Positions 13,992 through 16,749 of a stretch of 16,749 nucleotides of DNA are shown piece by piece. Position 1 is the stretch's first letter; the number at the start of each line of letters is the position of its first letter. The translations under genes were made by a program, and so were the position numbers. Below the pieces are notes generated by a model. That model saw only the letters and a program-made list of their open reading frames with translations, was not told the DNA's origin and made no database searches. The stretch comes from Opitutales bacterium (GTDB lineage: Bacteria > Verrucomicrobiota > Verrucomicrobiia > Opitutales > Intestinicryptomonadaceae), in the NCBI GenBank assembly GCA_017526045.1, contig JAFXRX010000049.1, positions 1-16,749 of the forward strand. The letters run 5' to 3'.

Positions 13992-14930
13992 ATGAAAAGC
14001 CAAAAATTTATCGGGCATTTGGTGCGCAGGCTTTCTTGGGATAGCCTCGACGAAAAATATTTGGAAGAGCTTGTGCGCATTGCAAGAGCCGAGGACATTT
14101 GCGGGGCGGGTCTTAAAACTCCCCCGAAGGATATGCGCGACATAACAACCGACACTCTGACTCCCAACGCGAAGGGCTCGGCGGTTCTCGCCGCGCGCAA
14201 AGACATGACTTTGTGCGGGCTTAATTTAATCGAAATAATTTTGGGCGTGTATTCGAAATTTGACGGCGAGGGGAAGTGCGACGTAAAGCTCTTGGCGCGC
14301 GACTGCGGCAGGGTGAAAAAGGGCGAGGCTCTCGCCGAAATTTCGGGGCCCGCGCGGACTATGATAAGGGCGGAGCGGGTGATGCTAAATTTCTTGCAGC
14401 ACCTCTCGGGCGTTGCAACTCTTGCGGCAAAATACGTCGAGGCTTTGGGGGATAGCCCCGCTAAAATTTTGGACACGCGCAAAACGACTCCTTGTTTTAG
14501 GACGCTTGAAAAATACGCGGTCGCCTGCGGCGGGGCGTACACCCACCGCACGGGGCTTTTTGACCGCGTTATGCTTAAAGACAACCATTTGGCCTCTTCC
14601 GACGCCGTTTCGGGCGAGCATCTCGCAGCGGCCGTAAAAAAGGCAAAAGAGATGAATCCGGACTACGCCGTGGAAGTGGAAGTGGATTCCATATCGCAAA
14701 TTCCGTTTGTCTTGGAGGCGCAGGCGGATGTGATTATGTTCGATAATTTCACTTTGGACGAGCTCAAAGAGGGCGTAAAAATTGTCGCAGGCAATGCGTG
14801 GACGGAGGCTTCGGGCGGGATTACGCTTGAAACAATCGCGCAAGTAGGGCGTACGGGCGTCGATTTTATATCCTCGGGCGCGCTCGTGCACCAGTCAACT
14901 TGGATTGACATCGGAATGGACTGGCTCTGA
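13992..14930 (+). CDS. nadC: Nicotinate-nucleotide pyrophosphorylase (quinolinate phosphoribosyltransferase)
   Basis: A 312-residue enzyme converting quinolinate and PRPP to nicotinate mononucleotide, CO2 and pyrophosphate in de novo NAD synthesis. Landmarks are 'RAERVMLNFLQHLSGVAT' (126-143), 'DTRKTTPCFRTLEKYAV' (161-177), HRTGLFDRVMLKDNH (185-199), VEVEVDS (227-233), MFDNF (249-253), EASGGI (272-277) and DFISSGALVH (291-300). It is somewhat longer than usual (270-300) because about ten residues (GAGLKTPPKDM) sit inside the normal N-terminal 'EDIG.GDITT' segment. The almost universal TTPG is TTPC here. AAGGA (13986-13990) lies only one base before the ATG, unusually close, but no better in-frame start exists nearby. 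It forms an operon with the IMPase-family gene. nadA and nadB are not in the window. Confidence 0.95.
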   Translation: MKSQKFIGHLVRRLSWDSLDEKYLEELVRIARAEDICGAGLKTPPKDMRDITTDTLTPNAKGSAVLAARKDMTLCGLNLIEIILGVYSKFDGEGKCDVKLLARDCGRVKKGEALAEISGPARTMIRAERVMLNFLQHLSGVATLAAKYVEALGDSPAKILDTRKTTPCFRTLEKYAVACGGAYTHRTGLFDRVMLKDNHLASSDAVSGEHLAAAVKKAKEMNPDYAVEVEVDSISQIPFVLEAQADVIMFDNFTLDELKEGVKIVAGNAWTEASGGITLETIAQVGRTGVDFISSGALVHQSTWIDIGMDWL

Positions 14931-14990
14931 TTTTTTCGCTTAAAAAAGTTTGATGATTCTTCGATAACTCAAAAACGGAAAGGATTTTTT

Positions 14991-15449
14991 ATGAAATTTT
15001 CAAAAAACGCAAAAATTTTGGCTTTCGCAGTCGCGGCGGCGTTTTGCGCGGCGAATTTGCAGGCGGCGGTAAGCTTGGGCAAAGACGTTTCATTGCTGCC
15101 GGACGCGGCGGAGGCGTTCTTAAAGGATAATTTTTCCGCCGCTGCCGTAAAGGACGTGAAGTCCGAAAAGAGGCTTTTGAAGGGCAAGACTTTTGAGGTC
15201 GAATTTGAAGACGGCGCGAAGATAAAATTCGATAAAAACGGCGTCTGGAAGAAAATCGAAAGCGCTAAAAATAATCTGCCTTCGAGCCTGCTGCCAAAGC
15301 CGCTGGCGGAAGTTCTCGACAAAAAGGAGCCTGGCGCAAAAATCGCGAAAATCGAGCGCAAAGGCTACGGGTACAGGCTGGAGCTTGCGGATAATGTCGA
15401 GATTTTGCTCTACGACGATTTGCGCTTCATCAAATCCAAGAAAAATTGA
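14991..15449 (+). CDS. Exported PepSY-like (DUF2874-type) protein
   Basis: A 152-residue exported protein. The signal peptide is about residues 1-25 (MKFSKNAKI, alanine-rich core, LQA then AVS). The mature part has two tandem units of the PepSY-like pattern 'LP..a..fl...f....v..v......f.v.f.dG..i.FdknG.w': residues 34-90 (LLPDAAEAFLKDNF, FEVEFEDGAKIKFDKNGVW) and 96-147 (LPSSLLPKPLAEVL, YRLELADNVEILLYDD). Such domains are periplasmic and thought to bind or inhibit partner proteins, though the function is largely unproven. A good ribosome-binding site GGAAAGGA (14976-14983) lies 7 bases upstream. It stands alone after nadC, preceded by 60 bases with no clear nadC terminator, and is closed by a bidirectional terminator. 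Confidence 0.82.
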   Translation: MKFSKNAKILAFAVAAAFCAANLQAAVSLGKDVSLLPDAAEAFLKDNFSAAAVKDVKSEKRLLKGKTFEVEFEDGAKIKFDKNGVWKKIESAKNNLPSSLLPKPLAEVLDKKEPGAKIAKIERKGYGYRLELADNVEILLYDDLRFIKSKKN

Positions 15450-15474
15450 GATAAATTTTAATTCATCATTATAC

Positions 15475-15511
15475 AAAAAAGAAAGGCTCCCGTTGAGAGC
15501 CTTTCTTTTTT
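15475..15511. terminator. Bidirectional intrinsic terminator between convergent genes
   Basis: AAAAAAGAAAGGCTC (15475-15489) pairs perfectly with GAGCCTTTCTTTTTT (15497-15511) around a 7-base loop. The GC core is flanked by an A tract on the left and a T tract on the right, so it gives a T run on either strand. It serves the PepSY-like gene and the convergent PEP-CTERM gene. Confidence 0.92.
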
Positions 15512-15529
15512 TGTGTAATGCCGCAATTC

Positions 15530-16749
15530 TTACTTACGCCTGCGGTATGCCGCAAACGCGAGGGCCAACGCGCCCAGGATTGCCGCGCAAGTCGAGGGTT
15601 CGGGGATAATCGCAGTGCCTGTGTAGTAGACTACAAATTCCTTGTAACCCGAAAGCGTTGAGCTGTCTTCAACCGCGAATGTGTAGGATTCGTCTTCCAA
15701 TTCGCGGGCGATAATTTCCATATTATCAAGCGGAGATTCGCCCAGGAAGTCGTACCAGTATTGGCTGATGTAATTTTCGAGGTTGCTTACTTTTGCGGTC
15801 ATCAAAACAAAGCGCTCGTCTTGGTAGTTGCCCTGCATGCCCGTAAAGTCAACTTTCAGCAGGCCGTTCAAATCATTGTTGAAGCCGTTGTTGATTTTGA
15901 GCGCGGAAATGCCTGTGTCGTCGAGCTTATATTCGAGTATGCCGCCGCAGGGGTTTTCCCAAGAGGTTGTTGCGCCGCGCATCATTCTAAGGGTGTTAAC
16001 GTCGATAATCGAGCCGCCGCCCACGATTCTTACGCGGTCTTCGCCGGCGAGCCTGTAACCGTTGCCAACATAGAGGGCGTCGATGTAGAGTTTGTTGCCG
16101 CTGCCGTTAACTTCAAGGAGCAGGTCGCCGCCCCAGAATTGACGGCCGGAGAATTCGCCGAGCTTAATAGTGTAGCGGCTGCCGTCGAGTCTTGCAAGTT
16201 CCGTATTGCCCGCAAGGATAATCTGCATTTTTGCAGTTGACTTGGGGTCTTGTTCAGGGTCCAAATCGGACTTATAATAGCCCTGCAAGTTTAACTCGCC
16301 TTGATTCATAATAATATAGTTCTTTGCGGCGGCAGAATCGCTCTTGGAGTAGATTTTGTAGGTGCCGCCGGTAGAATTTGAATTATTAATATTGAAGCCG
16401 CCGCCGGTTGTGCCGGTTTTCAGAGTATTGCCCGAGCCGGTCATCGATAAGAAGTAGCCGCCGTCGGCAGTGGCATCGGTCATTTTGCCGTTGTAATTAA
16501 AGTTGTACTTGGCTTCCAATGTTCCGTTTGTGCCTTCCATGGAAATAAGGAACTTGCGCGAGCCCGAGCCTGCATAGTCCAAGTTCATTTGCGCGTTGGA
16601 AGTAATGGTTGCGCCGTCGCCTTTAAGTATGATTTGTGCCAAGCCTGATGCACCGCCGTCAAAGTCCCAATTATTTGATGTTGTAAGGGTCGCGCCGTCC
16701 ACAATAATAGAAGACACCGCAGTGGAGCCGCTGTTGTCGTAGGCGTTGA
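15530..16749 (-). CDS. PEP-CTERM surface protein, C-terminal part (5' end outside window)
   Basis: The C-terminal ~405 residues of an exported surface protein. The frame is open to the window edge (upstream codons read NAYDNSGSTAV before the GTG at 16717), so the GTG is probably not the start. The passenger is rich in Gly, Asn, Ser and Thr with short beta-strand repeats (for example GGGFNINNSNSTGG, 'LLLEVNGSGNKLYIDALYVG', GGGSIIDVNTLRMM), as in Verrucomicrobial beta-solenoid proteins with autotransporter-associated strands. The last 25 residues are a textbook PEP-CTERM signal: PEPS box, hydrophobic segment (AAILGALALAFAA) and a YRRRK tail. That predicts processing by an exosortase encoded elsewhere in the genome. 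The signal peptide, outside the window, cannot be checked. It ends at a terminator shared with the convergent PepSY-like gene. Confidence 0.9.
   Translation of the reverse strand, partial: NAYDNSGSTAVSSIIVDGATLTTSNNWDFDGGASGLAQIILKGDGATITSNAQMNLDYAGSGSRKFLISMEGTNGTLEAKYNFNYNGKMTDATADGGYFLSMTGSGNTLKTGTTGGGFNINNSNSTGGTYKIYSKSDSAAAKNYIIMNQGELNLQGYYKSDLDPEQDPKSTAKMQIILAGNTELARLDGSRYTIKLGEFSGRQFWGGDLLLEVNGSGNKLYIDALYVGNGYRLAGEDRVRIVGGGSIIDVNTLRMMRGATTSWENPCGGILEYKLDDTGISALKINNGFNNDLNGLLKVDFTGMQGNYQDERFVLMTAKVSNLENYISQYWYDFLGESPLDNMEIIARELEDESYTFAVEDSSTLSGYKEFVVYYTGTAIIPEPSTCAAILGALALAFAAYRRRK

Overview
The window looks like a chromosomal piece of a Verrucomicrobiota bacterium, most likely from the Opitutae side. 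The reasons are a C-terminal PEP-CTERM anchor (PEP box, hydrophobic segment, RRRK tail), large secreted proteins with 'DxNxNGYSDxxEYA' and 'NLQKYALGLD' modules typical of that phylum, Gram-negative outer-membrane machinery (TonB-dependent receptor), and a beta-helix protein with GGA(I)/FxxN repeats like those of chlamydial Pmp proteins, from the same PVC superphylum. The rank below phylum is an inference. Housekeeping genes favour C/G at third positions. One two-gene block (4116-6617) is clearly more AT-rich.

Layout. 3-2906 (+): 3' end of a TonB-dependent receptor, then a secreted multidomain partner starting 3 bases after its stop; together they look like an outer-membrane uptake unit. 3012-4091 (+): a RidA/YjgF-fold protein resembling chorismatases (FkbO/Hyg5/XanB2). 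4116-6617 (+): two tandem, unrecognised, exported paralogues sharing a C-terminal motif and a near-identical 3' DNA segment. 6632-6789 (-): tRNA-Asn(GTT) with its own promoter and intrinsic terminator. 6882-9017 (-): exported Pmp-like beta-helix protein. 9199-9774 (+): rplU-rpmA followed by a strong terminator. 9873-10960 (+): rph (RNase PH) and a small C_GCAxxG_C_C-type cysteine protein. 11002-13113 (-): ppk1, polyphosphate kinase. 13221-14930 (+): inositol-monophosphatase-family gene and nadC. 14991-15449 (+): exported PepSY-like protein. A bidirectional terminator at 15475-15511 separates it from 15530-16749 (-), the 3' part of a PEP-CTERM surface protein running off the window.

How it fits together. 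The core is ordinary metabolism and translation (ribosomal proteins, tRNA 3' processing, NAD synthesis, polyphosphate), interleaved with envelope genes. Six of the fourteen protein genes encode exported or outer-membrane proteins of uncertain role. The parts most worth a second look are the receptor/partner unit, the chorismatase-like enzyme beside the AT-rich paralogue pair, and the Pmp-like protein. I found no CRISPR array, transposase, integrase or phage gene. No stretch over 300 bases lacks a gene; the longest gap (6618-6881) holds the tRNA, its promoter and its terminator.
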